Origin: Enterococcus florum
Lineage (GTDB): Bacteria > Bacillota > Bacilli > Lactobacillales > Enterococcaceae
DNA: 64,000 bases
NCBI RefSeq assembly: GCF_004309355.1
Contig: NZ_BJCC01000013.1
Coordinates: 1 to 64,000, forward strand
Direction: 5' to 3'
Shown here piece after piece: positions 45,023 to 54,588 of this stretch. The first letter of the stretch is position 1. The number at the start of each line of letters is the position of its first letter. A program made the translations under genes and the position numbers. The notes under the pieces were generated by a model. The model was not told the origin of the DNA, ran no database searches, and saw only the letters and a list, made by a program, of their open reading frames with translations.

Positions 45023-46219
45023 ATGAGGAAGATGACCAACTATGAGAAGATTCACACGTATTCATTGGCCGAATATCGCCAGCAGAATGTGCAGGCGATG
45101 GATTTTGACGTCAAGGAATGTCGACTTGCTCGTTCGGAAGAATTGCACGCCCATGATTCAATCGAGATGATCTACATTCAAAAAGGACAGGGTCTGTTAA
45201 AGGTCAATGACCGCCGCTATCCCTTTCAAGCCGGCTCACTGATCCGTTTGTTTTCTTTTCATATCCATGCTTTGGAAAAAATCGATGAGCCTGTCGACTA
45301 CATCTACTGCCGCTTTCCACTTTCTGTGCTGATGTATGCCGATGTTGACCTGTCCAAACGCTATGCCAGCTATTATATTCTGGAGCATTTGTCTCCTCTC
45401 GTTACGATTCCTCTTCACAATCAAGCCGCCGTAGCTCAATCCTTTGCAACCATTCTGACGGAGCAGAAGCAGGCAGACCTGTATTGCGACCATATGATCA
45501 TGGCTGAATTGACCAAACTGTCGCTGCATTTTGAACGAGTCGCGCAACGGGCGGAGACCCTTCAAAAAGAGCCTGCGCCTATTTGGCAGGCTCTGCACTA
45601 TATGCACATGCATTTCAATCAGGAGTTGACTGCGAAAACCGTGGCGGAGACTTTCCAGTTGTCGGTCGCCCAGCTGAATCATCAGCTTTACCAAAAGACC
45701 GGCACCAATTTTATGGGTAATCTGCACGAAATCCGCATTCGCAATGCTTGTGCCATGATGCCTTTCACCGAATTGTCGATCGCTTATATTCAGCGCTATG
45801 TCGGCTATCGGTCGGCCGCTACCTTTTACCGCGTTTTTAAAAAGCTGAAGGGAACCACTCCTGAGGTGTATCGCAAAGGAGACTATCTGCCGGAGACGGC
45901 GATCATTGAAAAGGCGGACACTGTTTGGAAAATCATTTTGTTCGTGGCGGATCATTTTAAGGAAGGAATCACGATCGAGGACGTGGCGCAGCAGCTTTAT
46001 TTAAGTCCGCATACGATCAAACAAACGGTCCAAAAAAGCTTGTCGATCTCCTTTTCTGAGCTGCTTTTGAGTATTCGGATGGCTTATGCCTGTGCTTTGT
46101 TGAAGGCGACCGATTTGGAGGTGGCGTACATCGCCGCCTATGTCGGCTATGATTCCCTGCGCAGCTTCAATCGTCATTTTAAAGAGTACCTTGGTGTCAC
46201 ACCGCGAGAATACCGCTAA
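45023..46219 (+). CDS. AraC-family regulator with two AraC-type HTH domains
   Basis: 398 residues. An N-terminal cupin-type sensor domain (HAHDSIEMIYIQKGQGLLKVNDRRY, about 35-120) is followed by one AraC HTH (about 190-285: LTAKTVAETFQLSVAQLNHQLYQKTG ... VGYRSAATFYRVFKKLKGTTPEVYR). A second HTH (about 300-398) reads ITIEDVAQQLYLSPHTIKQTVQKS ... VGYDSLRSFNRHFKEYLGVTPREYR. The usual protein has only the first, about 290 residues. Start by GAGGAAG. It is divergent from the OYE-SDR operon and is its likely activator. Confidence 0.85.
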   Translation: MRKMTNYEKIHTYSLAEYRQQNVQAMDFDVKECRLARSEELHAHDSIEMIYIQKGQGLLKVNDRRYPFQAGSLIRLFSFHIHALEKIDEPVDYIYCRFPLSVLMYADVDLSKRYASYYILEHLSPLVTIPLHNQAAVAQSFATILTEQKQADLYCDHMIMAELTKLSLHFERVAQRAETLQKEPAPIWQALHYMHMHFNQELTAKTVAETFQLSVAQLNHQLYQKTGTNFMGNLHEIRIRNACAMMPFTELSIAYIQRYVGYRSAATFYRVFKKLKGTTPEVYRKGDYLPETAIIEKADTVWKIILFVADHFKEGITIEDVAQQLYLSPHTIKQTVQKSLSISFSELLLSIRMAYACALLKATDLEVAYIAAYVGYDSLRSFNRHFKEYLGVTPREYR

Positions 46220-46266
46220 AAAAAGTGGATCCAAATGAGTGTTCATTCATTTGGATCCACTTTTTT
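46219..46266. terminator. bidirectional terminator
   Basis: A 20-bp perfect stem (46219-46238 with 46247-46266) centred on GTGGATCCAAATGA, with A/T runs at both ends, serves the AraC gene and the convergent PEBP gene. Confidence 0.9.
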
Positions 46267-46828
46267 ATTTTCCTGGGTATTCGCCGACAAGAAACCCATA
46301 TTGGACGATGTGTCCTTCCATGGCTGCCAGCAGATCGGCTTTCTTGGCAGAAGCCTCCAGATTCAGCTTTTGGTCCAACGCAAAGACATGATAGTTGTAG
46401 CGATGACTGCCAAATGGCGGTTTAGGTCCTCGATACCGGTGCTTGCCATAACCAATTCCTTGGACGGCACCAGACAAGGTCGATACCTTTTCCCCTTTTG
46501 GAATCGCTTCTGGAATGGTCTGCTGCGGCGGAATGTTCCAAATCAGCCAATGATTGTAGACCCCCATCAACGGATGATCGATATCGTCCATGATCACCGC
46601 TAAAGATACCACTCGACGATCCAGTTCAGACATGTTTAATTCCGGCGAGATATCCATTCCGTCCCCCGAATATTGCTCGGGAATCGCTTGATTTGGACCA
46701 AACGCTGGACTGGAAACCTTCAACGGAGTGTACGCTTCTTCAATTGCAATATCCGGTTGTTGTTTTATTCTTAAAAACAGGAAAATAACGGCTAAAACAG
46801 CGACGATTGCGCCAATGATCTTCAGCAT
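46265..46828 (-). CDS. YbhB/PEBP-family protein with N-terminal membrane anchor
   Basis: 187 residues. One N-terminal hydrophobic helix (IIGAIVAVLAVIFLFLRI) anchors or exports it. The PEBP fold is shown by DGMDISPELNMS, DIDHPLMGVYNHWLIWNIP and YRGPKPPFGSHRYNYHVFALD. Function in bacteria is unclear (ligand binding). It overlaps the Crp-type gene stop by one base, so the two form an operon. Confidence 0.85.
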   Translation of the reverse strand: MLKIIGAIVAVLAVIFLFLRIKQQPDIAIEEAYTPLKVSSPAFGPNQAIPEQYSGDGMDISPELNMSELDRRVVSLAVIMDDIDHPLMGVYNHWLIWNIPPQQTIPEAIPKGEKVSTLSGAVQGIGYGKHRYRGPKPPFGSHRYNYHVFALDQKLNLEASAKKADLLAAMEGHIVQYGFLVGEYPGK

Positions 46829-47421
46829 CAGACTTCCTCCCTTAATGTACGACGTATCCTGCTTAATGACACAGGAGTGATTCCTACATAGGAGGCAATA
46901 TGCGTATGACTGACTCGCTGATCGATGTCAGGGATCATGCGTTTGAGCGCGATGTAGCGTTCTGTCGCTGTTTGATTAATCAGAGCGGTCTCTCGGATCA
47001 ATTTCAGCCGTAGCGTTTCCTCCAATAGACCGATATAGATCCAGGTCAGATTTGGTTCTTCGATCATCAGCTCTTGAATCTTCAAGTAATCAAAGCAAAC
47101 CATAGTACACGGCTCTGCCGCTTCGAAATTGCACATCACCTGGCCGCCATAAACGATATTATGGGTCCCGAAAATTTTTCCCTCCTGCATGAAAAAATGA
47201 GTCAGATCGTTGCCGTGGCTGTCCAAATAAAATTTTCGAACCAAGCCCTCGATCAGGAAATACAGCTTGCTTCCCTGATCCCCCGAAGCCACGATCAGCT
47301 CGCCTGGCTGAACATTCACTTGGGTTCCTAACGCAGCGATACGTGCGATCGTTTCATCGGAAATCGGCGTTTTTTTGTATCGATCGATCATGGCGCGTAT
47401 AGTTGCTTCAAATTCAGACAT
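46828..47421 (-). CDS. Crp/Fnr-family transcriptional regulator
   Basis: 197 residues. A cyclic-nucleotide-binding-type beta barrel (GELIVASGDQGSKLYFLIEGLVRKFYLD) is followed by a C-terminal winged helix (RVSHTHIASYVGITPVSLSRIRRTLREEV). No Fnr-type Cys cluster is present. The effector is unknown. It overlaps the PEBP gene, which may be its target. Confidence 0.85.
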   Translation of the reverse strand: MSEFEATIRAMIDRYKKTPISDETIARIAALGTQVNVQPGELIVASGDQGSKLYFLIEGLVRKFYLDSHGNDLTHFFMQEGKIFGTHNIVYGGQVMCNFEAAEPCTMVCFDYLKIQELMIEEPNLTWIYIGLLEETLRLKLIRETALINQTATERYIALKRMIPDIDQRVSHTHIASYVGITPVSLSRIRRTLREEV

Positions 47422-47511
47422 TGACTGCTCCCCTCTTACAAGTTTCTTTTATTGTAATGGTCTGCAGGTTATCTGTCATTAACATATGATAACAGCGTTC
47501 AATTTAGCGAA

Positions 47512-48423
47512 TCAAATTCGTGCGTCGTCCAACACCGCATTCGCTTGGCCTTCCACCAGGTCGTCCAGGTATTTGGCAACTTCCTTAGAAATCGCTTTGG
47601 TCGAGGTCTGATAAAAAATACTTGGGGTATTGTTGACAGTGTAGTGCAGAATCGAATCGACCTCGTACAGAGAGTCGTCGTCTTCACTTGGCCGGCAGGT
47701 CTCGATAGCGCCATTGGTATCACTGCTGATGTCGATGATCAAGGCATGCGTCCGCATGGTTTTTAGATCCTGTTTTGTGATGATATGATCTTCTCGCTCC
47801 TTGTCCCATTTCACCGCATTGACAATCACATCAAAGCTGTCTAGTTCTTTTTGCAGCAAGCTTTCCTGTTTGCGGTTGTAGATCACTACTTCGGCTCCTA
47901 ATTTTTCCAGCAGGCGAATCGCCCCTTGTGCCACATTGCCGCGGCCGATCACTGCCGCTTTTGTCTCTTCCGGCAACTTGCCGTACAAAAGATAAGCATG
48001 CATCACCGCTGCTTCGCCGGCAATGCGATTATTTTCCCAAAACGTATGACGATTGTCTTGGTACATCCGCTCCCAAGCGATCATTTCGATGCCTTTCTCA
48101 TAAAGCGGTTCCAGCTTTCCTTGATTGGAGCTCGTGTGAATCCAACCAAACAACAGCTGCTCCGCTTTCAAAGAATCCAAATAATCAGCCTCCCCGATTT
48201 TCGGATCGCAAAGAATATCCTGCTGAAGGACCTCTTTCCGTTCTGCTACTCGACAGCCCATCGCTTCATAAGCGGCATCCTCTATGCCCATTACCTTGCC
48301 GTAGCCCTGTTCAAACACCAGTTGTTGCTTGTGTTTGATGCCTTCGATATCCGCAGGCAGCAAAGCTCGGCGCTTTTCATTCTCCTTGTGTCCGATGGGA
48401 AATCCGATCGTTCGTTTGTTCAT
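47512..48423 (-). CDS. ceo: N5-(carboxyethyl)ornithine synthase
   Basis: 303 residues, the family length. It opens RTIGFPIGHKENEKRRALLP and has the nucleotide-binding AAVIGRGNVAQGAIRLLEKLGAEVVIYNRK, with ERMYQDNRHTFWENNRIAGEAAV in the middle. It is related to alanine dehydrogenase. It reductively condenses ornithine (or lysine) with pyruvate using NADPH, as known from lactococci. It is a monocistronic gene behind GAGGAATAG. Confidence 0.88.
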   Translation of the reverse strand: MNKRTIGFPIGHKENEKRRALLPADIEGIKHKQQLVFEQGYGKVMGIEDAAYEAMGCRVAERKEVLQQDILCDPKIGEADYLDSLKAEQLLFGWIHTSSNQGKLEPLYEKGIEMIAWERMYQDNRHTFWENNRIAGEAAVMHAYLLYGKLPEETKAAVIGRGNVAQGAIRLLEKLGAEVVIYNRKQESLLQKELDSFDVIVNAVKWDKEREDHIITKQDLKTMRTHALIIDISSDTNGAIETCRPSEDDDSLYEVDSILHYTVNNTPSIFYQTSTKAISKEVAKYLDDLVEGQANAVLDDARI

Positions 48424-48579
48424 GTTCTATTCCTCCTTGTGACGGTTGGCAGCTGCACCAAAAAAGCTGATTTGATCACTCGCAGCAAACCAGCAGCCTT
48501 TCGTTTTACTCTCAAAATAATTGTATCACGAAGGTTTTTTTTCTCTAAATTTAAACTCTAGCCGCCTGCTGTGTAAGCA

Positions 48580-48728
48580 CTAAGAACCTCCAAACATTTT
48601 TTTGCGAAGCCAAGTGAATAAAATCAATAGTAGTATAATGCTAGAAGTGATGCCTGCCGTTTTTTCAAAATACTTTCTTTTGCGCCATGATAGATCGGCA
48701 GAGCCACTTCGATCTTAGGAATCTTGAC
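48580..48728 (-). pseudogene. internally deleted class C-like sortase remnant
   Basis: The minus strand reads VKIPKIEVALPIYHGAKES, the conserved early segment of sortases (compare IPKIxVxLPIYHGT). It then passes directly into a hydrophobic C-terminal anchor SIILLLILFTWLRKK and a stop at 48580. The catalytic His, Cys and Arg region is missing, so most of the gene has been deleted. The remainder of 48729-48925 is more decayed coding-like DNA with stops in all frames. The only sign of a former pilus/sortase locus in this window. Confidence 0.6.
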
Positions 48729-48925
48729 TCGGCATCAGCCAATGCCTCCCCACCATTGAAATGAACAACAGTTTCCTTTCTTCCCGCGGTCTCTAGGTAA
48801 ATGTCTCAGTTCTCAGTGATCCGCTTTTTCGATAGATCGATCTCCCCTGCACGGGTGCGCTTCAGAGAAAAGGAAGAATACTAAAAGCACTACGAAAAAC
48901 CAATGCAGCTGAATCTTCCAACACA

Positions 48926-48957
48926 AAAAGACAGCCCTCCTGCGAAGACTGCCTGTG
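48926..48957 (-). terminator. terminator after amino-acid permease
   Basis: The minus-strand stem GGCAGTCTTC-GCA-GGAGGGCTGTC, paired with several G-U, is followed by TTTTTG, ten bases past the permease stop. Confidence 0.6.
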
Positions 48958-48966
48958 AAAAATACA

Positions 48967-50325
48967 TTATTGATTTTTTTTCATCATGTAGAAGTATATC
49001 GGGATTCCCAATGCCGTAATCAGCAAGCCGACCATTGCAAGAGAGAATTGGTTGATCAAGGTCATGATCAAAATGAAGATGCCACCGACGATCGCGACCA
49101 TTGGAATTATCGGATACAAAGGTACTTTGTATGGACGGTGAAGCTCGGGCTCTGTTTTCCGCAATTTGATCACCGCAATAAAGACCAGTGTGTAGAAGAT
49201 CCAGATCACGAACACCAGCATGTCCGTCAATAGATCGAAGCCGCCGACCATCATCATCGCAATCGCAATCACAAGTTCCAAAATCCCTGCTACATATGGA
49301 ACCGCATTTCTGTTTAATTTTGCCAATTGATTGGAAAAAGGCAGCTGGTTCTCAAGCCCCATCGTGTATGGCAAGCGCATCCCGGTCATAGTATAGCCGT
49401 TGATTGTGCCGTACACAGAAACTAAAATTCCGATGGTTACCAGTCTTCCACCCATACCACCGAAGATTCTGCCAGCGACTTCCATCGCCGCATTTTCATT
49501 GCCGGCTAACTCTGGCACGGTCATCGTCCGCAGGTACGCCCAGTTGACCAATAAATAGACCACCATAATCCCCAAGATCCCGCCAGCGATCGCCCGAGGC
49601 AAGTCTTTAGCCGGTTTTTTTAACTCTCCAGCCAAGTTTCCAACATGAATCCAGCCGTCATAAGCGAACATGGTTGCCAGCAAACCAGCACCCAACGCAG
49701 GGGCAAACCCGCCCACTCCCGGTCCTGCTTGGACAGGGATCAAGCTGACTTCCACTGTGCCTTGGCGCAGCAGGCCGAAAATAACGATCAAAGCTAAAGG
49801 AATCAGCTTGAAGACCAAGGTCACTGATTGGAACATCCCGCCAGCCTTCGAGCCTAAGAAGTTGATCAGCATGATCGATGCCGCTGCCACGATGGCAATC
49901 GGTACGATGGTTGCATCACTCAAGGCAAATAAATTTTTGAATTGAGTAGCAAAGATGATCGATAAAGCTGCTACGTTGGCCGGGAAATAAATGATAACCT
50001 GTGCCCAGCCCAATAAGAAACTAGGGAATTTGCCATAGGCGCGTTCAATATAGCGCAGCATCCCGCCTGTTTCAGGAATCGCGGCTGCCAATTCTGCTCC
50101 CGTTAAGCCGGCACAGACACTGATCAGTCCGCCTAGAAACCAAGACAGCATGTGCATACTGGTCGATCCGGTCACTGCTGCCACACTGGCTGCCTTGAAG
50201 AATACCCCTGCTCCGATCACAGTCCCCATTACGGTGGACAACGCAGGGAAAAAGCTCATCGTTCGTTTTAATTCGCCCTCTTGCGGTTTGGATGTTGCAA
50301 CGACATCTTGTTGGTGTGTTGCCAT
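48967..50325 (-). CDS. amino-acid permease (APC superfamily)
   Basis: 452 residues from the ATG at 50325 (AGGAGGAGGAAG site); upstream codons to 50400 are unlikely. About 12 membrane helices. The first has the unwound substrate loop TVMGTVIGAGVFFKAASV, and helix 6 carries FAYDGWIHVGNLAGELKKP. It resembles serine/threonine exchangers or LAT-type carriers. The neighbouring tdh-kbl genes make threonine or a related amino acid a plausible substrate, by inference. Confidence 0.85.
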   Translation of the reverse strand: MATHQQDVVATSKPQEGELKRTMSFFPALSTVMGTVIGAGVFFKAASVAAVTGSTSMHMLSWFLGGLISVCAGLTGAELAAAIPETGGMLRYIERAYGKFPSFLLGWAQVIIYFPANVAALSIIFATQFKNLFALSDATIVPIAIVAAASIMLINFLGSKAGGMFQSVTLVFKLIPLALIVIFGLLRQGTVEVSLIPVQAGPGVGGFAPALGAGLLATMFAYDGWIHVGNLAGELKKPAKDLPRAIAGGILGIMVVYLLVNWAYLRTMTVPELAGNENAAMEVAGRIFGGMGGRLVTIGILVSVYGTINGYTMTGMRLPYTMGLENQLPFSNQLAKLNRNAVPYVAGILELVIAIAMMMVGGFDLLTDMLVFVIWIFYTLVFIAVIKLRKTEPELHRPYKVPLYPIIPMVAIVGGIFILIMTLINQFSLAMVGLLITALGIPIYFYMMKKNQ

Positions 50326-50527
50326 AATTCTTCCTCCTCCTTGAAGCAATCCAACTCTTGGGAGATTGCTTGCTGATTTAAGTAAAAATAGCAAAAACAA
50401 AGAAATATTTTTTCAAAAACAATCTCCCATTTCCGAAAAATCATTCTAACATGAGCCGCAAGAAAAAGGAGTGATCCTGAATGAATAATCCCCTTTTTCT
50501 TAGCTGGCCTTCACGTTTTTCTAACGC

Positions 50528-51505
50528 TTATCTTGAAACGATTTTTTCCGCTTCAAATTTCTTTTCCAGACGCATCAGCATCTCATCTGTCATGCGTTCC
50601 AAGTCGTAGCTCGGTGTGAAATCCCACTCGTCACGTGCACATTGGCAATCAATCGCATTTGGCCAAGATTCAGCGATTCCCTGACGAACCGGATCTACGT
50701 CATACGTCATTTCAAATTCCGGAATCCGGCGTTTGATTGCTGCCGCGATTTCTTCTGGCGCAAAGGACATGGCGGTGATGTTGAAGGCATTGCGGTGAAG
50801 TAGACGGTCTGAATCCGCATTCATTAAATCAACGATGGCGTCGATTGCATCATCCATGTACATCATGTCCATATAAGTTCCTTCTGCGATAAAGGATTTG
50901 TAAGATTTGTTTCTCAACGCTTCGTAGAAAATGTCTACCGCATAGTCAGTTGTGCCGCCGCCAGGTTCGACTTTGTAAGAGATCAAACCTGGGAAACGAA
51001 CTGAGCGAGTATCGACCCCATATTTATCGTGGTAGTAGTTTTCCAGTAATTCACCGGCAACCTTTGTGACTCCGTACATCGTCGTTGGATGCATCACCGT
51101 ATCCTGCGGGGTAGTATCTGGCTCCGCATCAGGACCATAAGCCGCAATAGACGATGGCGCAAAGAACTTGATGCCTTCGCCCAATTCACGTGCAACCTCT
51201 AAGCCATTCATCAAGCCGCCCATGTTCAGCTGCCAAGCAAATGCCGGGCGCTGCTCCGCCGTAGCCGAAAGCAATGCTGCCAAGTGGATAATCGTATCAA
51301 CATCATAGCGTTTAGCCATGTCTAGGAAGGCAGCGAAATCTTGCACATCCAAGGTTTCAAACTGACCGTTTTCCACGGTCGGGTTGTTGTCTGGTTTGCG
51401 AATATCTGTCGCAATCACGTTTTCGTTGCCTAAATCACGACGCAAACGTTCAGTCAATTCAGATCCAATTTGTCCTAATGCACCGGTGATCAATACTTTT
51501 TTCAT
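50528..51505 (-). CDS. L-threonine 3-dehydrogenase, epimerase (SDR) type
   Basis: 325 residues of the extended SDR family. The Gly motif is ITGALGQIGSELTERL; catalytic residues are in SSIAAYGP and YGVTKVAGELLE (Tyr and Lys). The length and FPGLISYKVEPGGGTTDYAVDIFYEAL match the UDP-galactose-epimerase-like threonine dehydrogenases. It oxidises threonine to 2-amino-3-ketobutyrate with NAD. It follows kbl by 31 bp in one operon. Confidence 0.9.
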   Translation of the reverse strand: MKKVLITGALGQIGSELTERLRRDLGNENVIATDIRKPDNNPTVENGQFETLDVQDFAAFLDMAKRYDVDTIIHLAALLSATAEQRPAFAWQLNMGGLMNGLEVARELGEGIKFFAPSSIAAYGPDAEPDTTPQDTVMHPTTMYGVTKVAGELLENYYHDKYGVDTRSVRFPGLISYKVEPGGGTTDYAVDIFYEALRNKSYKSFIAEGTYMDMMYMDDAIDAIVDLMNADSDRLLHRNAFNITAMSFAPEEIAAAIKRRIPEFEMTYDVDPVRQGIAESWPNAIDCQCARDEWDFTPSYDLERMTDEMLMRLEKKFEAEKIVSR

Positions 51506-51536
51506 ATAAAAAACTTCCCCTCTGATTGTTTATTTT

Positions 51537-52748
51537 TTATTGAACTACTTCGATTTCTTTGATGATTCCCAGCTCTTGACCGACTTTTTGGTAGATCTTG
51601 ATGGCGTCATCCAGCATTTCTTTGGTGTGACCGGCATTCGGCATGTTACGGACACGCCCCGTGCCCAATGGAACCGTTGGGAAAACGATTGGCTTCGCGT
51701 AAACACCGTTTTCGATCAATTTCTTCGAAAATTCCTGCGCCAGCTTTTCATCGCCGACGATGACGGGGGTAATCGGTGTTTCTGATTGACCGATGTCATA
51801 ACCGATGCGCTTCAGCTCTTGTTTGAAATAATTGGCATTATCCCACAGTTTTTCAACATATTCTGGATGTGCTTGGATCAATTCGATCGCTTTGATCGCA
51901 GCCCCAGCCGCTCCTGGTGTGATCGATGTCGAGAATAAGAACGGACGAGCTTGGGATTTCAGCCAAGTGATCAAACCTTTGGTTCCGGCCACGTAGCCGC
52001 CGACCACGCCGATCCCTTTAGACAGCGTCCCCATTTGGAAATCAATGTGGTCTTGCATACCGAAATGTTTGACTGTGCCGGCACCTTTACCCATAACCCC
52101 GGTTCCGTGCGCATCATCAACATAGGTGATCACATTGTACTTTTCACAGATTTCCACAATCTCTTTGATCTTGGCTACGTCCCCATCCATCGAGAACACA
52201 CCATCCGTGATATACATCACCTTGTTGTATTCGCCACTCTCTGTTGCTGCTTTGGCTTTTTCCTCCAAATCCTGCATGTCCTGATGATTGACGCGAATGA
52301 TCTTAGCTCCCGACAACCGACAGCCGTCGATGATCGACGCATGATTCAATTCATCAGAAAGGATCGCATCGCCTTTTTTCATCACGGCAGAAATGGCTCC
52401 CATGTTGCAGTTGAAGCCGGATTGGAAAGCGATCGCTGCTTCTGTGCCTTTAAACTCAGCAATTTTCTCTTCTAATTGGCGGTGAATATCCAATGTGCCA
52501 TTGATTGTACGAACTGCTCCCGCACCCGCTCCATACTTTTCAGTTGCTTCAACATCGGCTTCAATCAATTCCGGCCGTGTCGCAAATCCCAGATAGTTAT
52601 TTGAGGCTAAGTTGATTAACTCTTTTTCATTGATCATGATCTTCGGTCCATTACTCCCTTCGATCACATCGATCGTATTGAACAGGCCTTTTTCCTTCAG
52701 CTCGTTCAAATTGGTTTCAAGAAACTGATCAAGTACTTTTGAACTCAT
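51537..52748 (-). CDS. kbl: glycine C-acetyltransferase (2-amino-3-ketobutyrate CoA ligase)
   Basis: 403 residues from the ATG at 52748 (GAGGAATC site). A PLP-dependent alpha-oxoamine synthase with [15 protein letters not shown], the [10 protein letters not shown] cofactor segment and Schiff-base Lys in [13 protein letters not shown]. It cleaves 2-amino-3-ketobutyrate with CoA to glycine and acetyl-CoA, completing the threonine route begun by the dehydrogenase downstream. Confidence 0.92.
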   Translation of the reverse strand: MSSKVLDQFLETNLNELKEKGLFNTIDVIEGSNGPKIMINEKELINLASNNYLGFATRPELIEADVEATEKYGAGAGAVRTINGTLDIHRQLEEKIAEFKGTEAAIAFQSGFNCNMGAISAVMKKGDAILSDELNHASIIDGCRLSGAKIIRVNHQDMQDLEEKAKAATESGEYNKVMYITDGVFSMDGDVAKIKEIVEICEKYNVITYVDDAHGTGVMGKGAGTVKHFGMQDHIDFQMGTLSKGIGVVGGYVAGTKGLITWLKSQARPFLFSTSITPGAAGAAIKAIELIQAHPEYVEKLWDNANYFKQELKRIGYDIGQSETPITPVIVGDEKLAQEFSKKLIENGVYAKPIVFPTVPLGTGRVRNMPNAGHTKEMLDDAIKIYQKVGQELGIIKEIEVVQ

Positions 52749-52763
52749 GTTTGATTCCTCCAT

Positions 52764-53468
52764 TACTCTTTTTTACGGGTGAATGTGTTGAGACGCTTTT
52801 TTCGTGTTATCTTTCCTTTGAAAGCGATAAATATAACACAAAATTTCAATAAGTAGTTTCTCTGTCACCTACACTCGTAGTATAGCTTGCGAATGTCTGC
52901 GCTTTCAATAAAGATGCTTTCAACTTCTCTGAATTATAATAAACAACCATTTGATTCTTTCATCTTTCTTATTTTAAGGATTTTTTTTCCCGTGATTTAG
53001 GGTTTTTTCAAGTTCTCAAATTTATAGAAATCGACTGAATTCTGAATTTTCTAAAGAATTCTCTTTCACAATATACATGATTCTAAAATTATCAACGCTG
53101 ATTTAACAACAATGAGTTAAAAACGCCGCACACAATAAAAGTTATTTTAATAACAATCTAAGAGATTCTTCTATCAGACTTTTCTGACATTTCTAGATGA
53201 GAAAACGCTTTATTTTTATCATTTTTTAAACATTCATCTCATTCTTTTTATCATAAATGACGAGCTTGTTTTAGAAAGCTGAATGTGACTTTTCATTTTA
53301 CTCACTATCCATCTTTTGACAAAAGATGAGATGTCCTATATGTTGGAATTTTTGTGTGCTATAAATGACAAAATTTTCAGATAATTAAGCGCCTTTGACA
53401 CTCTGATCGGAATGGAATCTTTGAGCTGTTGGCTGTGTTTTTGTTGCTTAACATTTCGCAGCGATTAA
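52764..53468. promoter_or_regulatory. long AT-rich upstream region of kbl-tdh
   Basis: About 700 bp without an ORF. It holds the kbl promoter and several short repeated words, for example ATAAATGAC at about 53250 and 53370, and TTTCATCTTTC/TCATCTCATT-type runs. A palindrome GTTATTTTAATAAC lies near 53145. No riboswitch is identified. Confidence 0.4.
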
Positions 53469-53540
53469 AAAAGAAAAGAATGCGTGAAAGCCTGCGGTCG
53501 TGTTAGGTACACGCTCGTTGGCTTTCACACATTCTTTTTT
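53469..53540 (-). terminator. terminator of kdu/kdg operon
   Basis: The long stem AAAAGAATGCGTGAAAGC pairs with GCTTTCACACATTCTTTT (one mismatch) at 53521-53538 around a second small helix. It is followed on the minus strand by TTTTCTTTTTT. It closes the nine-gene operon ending with kdgK. Confidence 0.85.
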
Positions 53541-53589
53541 GGGGTGTAGCGATAATTTTTAATGGTTGGTTCTTTCATTGATGCTCTTT

Positions 53590-54588
53590 TTAGCGGCTGA
53601 TCACACCCGAGCCATTGCTCATGTAGGCTTCTACTTCCTGAGCAGTGAACAAATTGGCATCGCCATGCACCGTGTGCTTCAAAGCCGCTGCTGCTGTGGC
53701 AAAATCCACTAGCTCCTGTGGATTTTTCCCCGTTAACAGGCCATGCAGGATCCCTGCAGAAAAGGCATCACCGCCGCCTACTCGATCAACAATCGGATTC
53801 AATCGATGGGTGACAGATTCGTAATAGCCGTTTTGCCAAAGTGTCCCGGTCAACTCATGGGAAGACGCAGAGTGCACCACACGCTTCGTCGAATACAGCA
53901 GTTCGATCGACGGGTATTTTTCTTGGATGGCTTGATAGTAGTCCATCACCTCCCCATCGGAGGACGCACGTTCTTCGATACCTAATAAGTAGATAGCGTC
54001 TAATTTTCCAGCAGAACAATAATCGACATGCGGCAGCAATCGAGCCAAAGCATCTCCCGCTGCAGCTTGACTCCACAAATTTCCACGGTAATTGATATCA
54101 AAACTGACCTTGCAGCCTTTTTGATGAGCCAGCTGCATGAACTCGATCAGCAGTTCGCACCATTGAGGCGAGAGTGCTGCGGTAATCCCCGATAAGTGCA
54201 GGATATCTGCACCTTCCAAAAGATCATCAGGCCATTCATTTTTACAAATTTCAGCAAAGCTTGAACCTGCCCGGTCATAGATCACCTTGGCTGCCCGACT
54301 GCCAATTCCCGCTTCTAAATAGTAGGTTCCCAAACGCGGTCCGCCTACTAAGATAGAGGAAGGATCGACTCCAGCACGCCTTATCTGCTGGATCACCGTC
54401 ATTCCCAATGAATTGTCGGGAACTTTTGTGGCAAAAGTAACCTGATGACCAAAATTAGCCAGAGAGACAGCAACATTGGCTTCGCCGCCGCCATAATGCG
54501 CTTGAAACGAACGGCTCGTCGAAATCCGTTCTCCCACAGTCGTTGAAAGACGCAGCATGATTTCTCCCAACGTCACGACCTTACCCAT
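53590..54588 (-). CDS. kdgK: 2-dehydro-3-deoxygluconokinase (PfkB family)
   Basis: 332 residues from the ATG at 54588 (GGAGAAG site), overlapping the aldolase stop by eight bases. PfkB signature: GEIMLRLSTTVGERI and FQAHYGGGEANVAVSLANFG at the start, then RVGGGDAFSAGILHGLL at the end (catalytic Asp). It phosphorylates 2-keto-3-deoxygluconate to KDPG, the step before the aldolase in the same operon. Confidence 0.9.
   Translation of the reverse strand: MGKVVTLGEIMLRLSTTVGERISTSRSFQAHYGGGEANVAVSLANFGHQVTFATKVPDNSLGMTVIQQIRRAGVDPSSILVGGPRLGTYYLEAGIGSRAAKVIYDRAGSSFAEICKNEWPDDLLEGADILHLSGITAALSPQWCELLIEFMQLAHQKGCKVSFDINYRGNLWSQAAAGDALARLLPHVDYCSAGKLDAIYLLGIEERASSDGEVMDYYQAIQEKYPSIELLYSTKRVVHSASSHELTGTLWQNGYYESVTHRLNPIVDRVGGGDAFSAGILHGLLTGKNPQELVDFATAAAALKHTVHGDANLFTAQEVEAYMSNGSGVISR

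Noticed and set aside
48964-49233. His/Asp-rich plus-strand ORF opposite the amino-acid permease
   Set aside because: A shadow of membrane-protein codons on the opposite strand, without a start site.
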